Shown in pieces: positions 63,356 to 64,000 of a stretch of 64,000 nucleotides of DNA. The DNA lies in the NCBI GenBank assembly GCA_947175545.1, contig CAMWNI010000008.1, forward strand, positions 1 through 64,000, read 5' to 3'. Every line of letters starts with the position of its first letter. The first letter of the stretch is position 1. Both the position numbers and the translations under genes were made by a program. The DNA is from an uncultured Porphyromonadaceae bacterium (GTDB lineage Bacteria; Bacteroidota; Bacteroidia; Bacteroidales; Muribaculaceae). A model generated the notes under the pieces. That model did no database searches. It worked only from the letters and a program-made list of their open reading frames with translations, and had not been told where the DNA came from.

Positions 63356-64000
63356 TCCATCAGCTTGCGGTAACGACGGCGCTGAGGCGCTTTCCCATCA
63401 GGAGTATGAGCTTTCTTATACTCTTCATAGTCAGTGTATGAGCCTTCGTAATATACGACCTTGCCTTCGCCCTCAAATGAAAGGATATGGGTGCATATAC
63501 GGTCAAGGAACCAGCGGTCGTGGCTGACAACGACTGCACATCCTGCAAACTGTTCAAGTCCTTCTTCAAGTGCGCGTAGGGTGTTGACGTCAATATCGTT
63601 GGTCGGTTCGTCAAGGAGCAGAACGTTGCCTTCCTGCTTGAGCGCCATTGCGAGATGCAGACGGTTGCGTTCACCGCCGGAAAGCACCCCGACTTTTTTC
63701 TCCTGGTCGGCCCCTGAGAAGTTAAATTTGCTCAGATATGCGCGGGCATTCACGTCACGGCCTCCCATGCGGAACGAGTCAACACCCTGGGAAATAACTT
63801 CATATACAGTTTTGTCAGGCAGCAGGTCCTTGTGGGTCTGGTCAACGTAAGCAACCTTTACGGTTTCGCCGACGTCAAACGAGCCTGCGTCTGCATCCTC
63901 AAGCCCCATGATGAGTTTGAACAGGGTAGTTTTTCCGGCGCCGTTCGGGCCGATTACGCCGACAATACCGTTCGGCGGCAGGGTGAACTCCAGATCGCTG
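63352..64000 (-). CDS. EttA-like ABC-F ATPase, C-terminal part (runs off the window)
   Basis: At least 215 residues of an ABC-F protein; the 5' end lies beyond the window. The second ATPase cassette is complete: Walker [10 protein letters not shown], signature [12 protein letters not shown], Walker [10 protein letters not shown] and the H-loop [12 protein letters not shown]. The [14 protein letters not shown] tail matches EttA, the energy-dependent translational throttle that binds the ribosomal E site and responds to ATP level. Closely related ABC-F proteins are also possible. The stop overlaps the next gene's ATG. Confidence 0.88.
   Translation of the reverse strand, partial: SDLEFTLPPNGIVGVIGPNGAGKTTLFKLIMGLEDADAGSFDVGETVKVAYVDQTHKDLLPDKTVYEVISQGVDSFRMGGRDVNARAYLSKFNFSGADQEKKVGVLSGGERNRLHLAMALKQEGNVLLLDEPTNDIDVNTLRALEEGLEQFAGCAVVVSHDRWFLDRICTHILSFEGEGKVVYYEGSYTDYEEYKKAHTPDGKAPQRRRYRKLME

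Overview
The window looks like a chromosomal segment of a gut-type Bacteroidales bacterium (phylum Bacteroidota), most plausibly Muribaculaceae. The phylum is well supported: many genes are preceded by the -33 TTTG / -7 TAnnTTTG promoter typical of Bacteroides, Shine-Dalgarno sequences are mostly weak, and several proteins are Bacteroidota-specific in form (fused MurF-alanine racemase, subclass A2 class A beta-lactamase, carboxypeptidase-like TonB-dependent receptor, Bacteroidota-type omega subunit and BamD). The family is inference only. No rRNA, tRNA, CRISPR array, prophage or insertion sequence was recognised.

Layout. 1-4.6 kb: split ThrE-type amino-acid exporter, LysR regulator, BASS-family transporter and a convergent class A beta-lactamase. 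4.7-8.1 kb: an AT-rich, translationally coupled ATPase + HNH nuclease pair resembling Septu (PtuAB) phage defence. 8.1-19.4 kb: a PfkB sugar kinase, then a long plus-strand run (two acyltransferases, metallophosphoesterase, Tex, HPPK-like protein, GH13 enzyme, SpeA, TruA). 19.5-28.8 kb: a DegS-like HtrA protease behind a sigma-54-type promoter, the MurF-Alr fusion with an eroded MurF half, glycogen synthase and glucan phosphorylase, and a PurF-like protein lacking the glutaminase cysteine. 28.9-37 kb: two secreted proteins, a small membrane protein with an ECF sigma factor and a ferredoxin, RmuC, a TonB-dependent receptor, and an XRE regulator behind 0.8 kb of AT-rich DNA carrying repeated TGTAAA motifs. 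37-43.1 kb: a minus-strand operon bamD-omega-aroE-yifB-rhomboid-rhomboid-EEP phosphatase. 43.6-50.3 kb: LrgA/LrgB-like pair, carAB, endonuclease IV and FKBP isomerase. 50.3-56.1 kb: PAP2 phosphatase, clpB behind a second sigma-54-type promoter, NERD protein, and a small secreted-protein gene broken by an in-frame stop. 56.1-64 kb: DUF1846 protein, GNAT acetyltransferase, ParC, alkaline phosphatase, a thioredoxin-fold lipoprotein without CXXC, and the C-terminal part of an EttA-like ABC-F protein.

The most notable observations are the Septu-like pair; matching -24/-12 promoters on the two stress proteostasis genes (htrA and clpB), each with paired AT-rich elements 28-29 bp apart upstream; three gene-free loci with promoter, strong RNA-type folds and terminator-like ends (43.2-43.5, 54.1-54.3 and 55.6-55.9 kb), which are candidate noncoding RNAs; a group of genes whose -7 box lies only 4-9 bases before the start codon, suggesting leaderless or nearly leaderless mRNAs; and enzyme paralogues that have lost catalytic residues (MurF half, PurF-like, TlpA-like).
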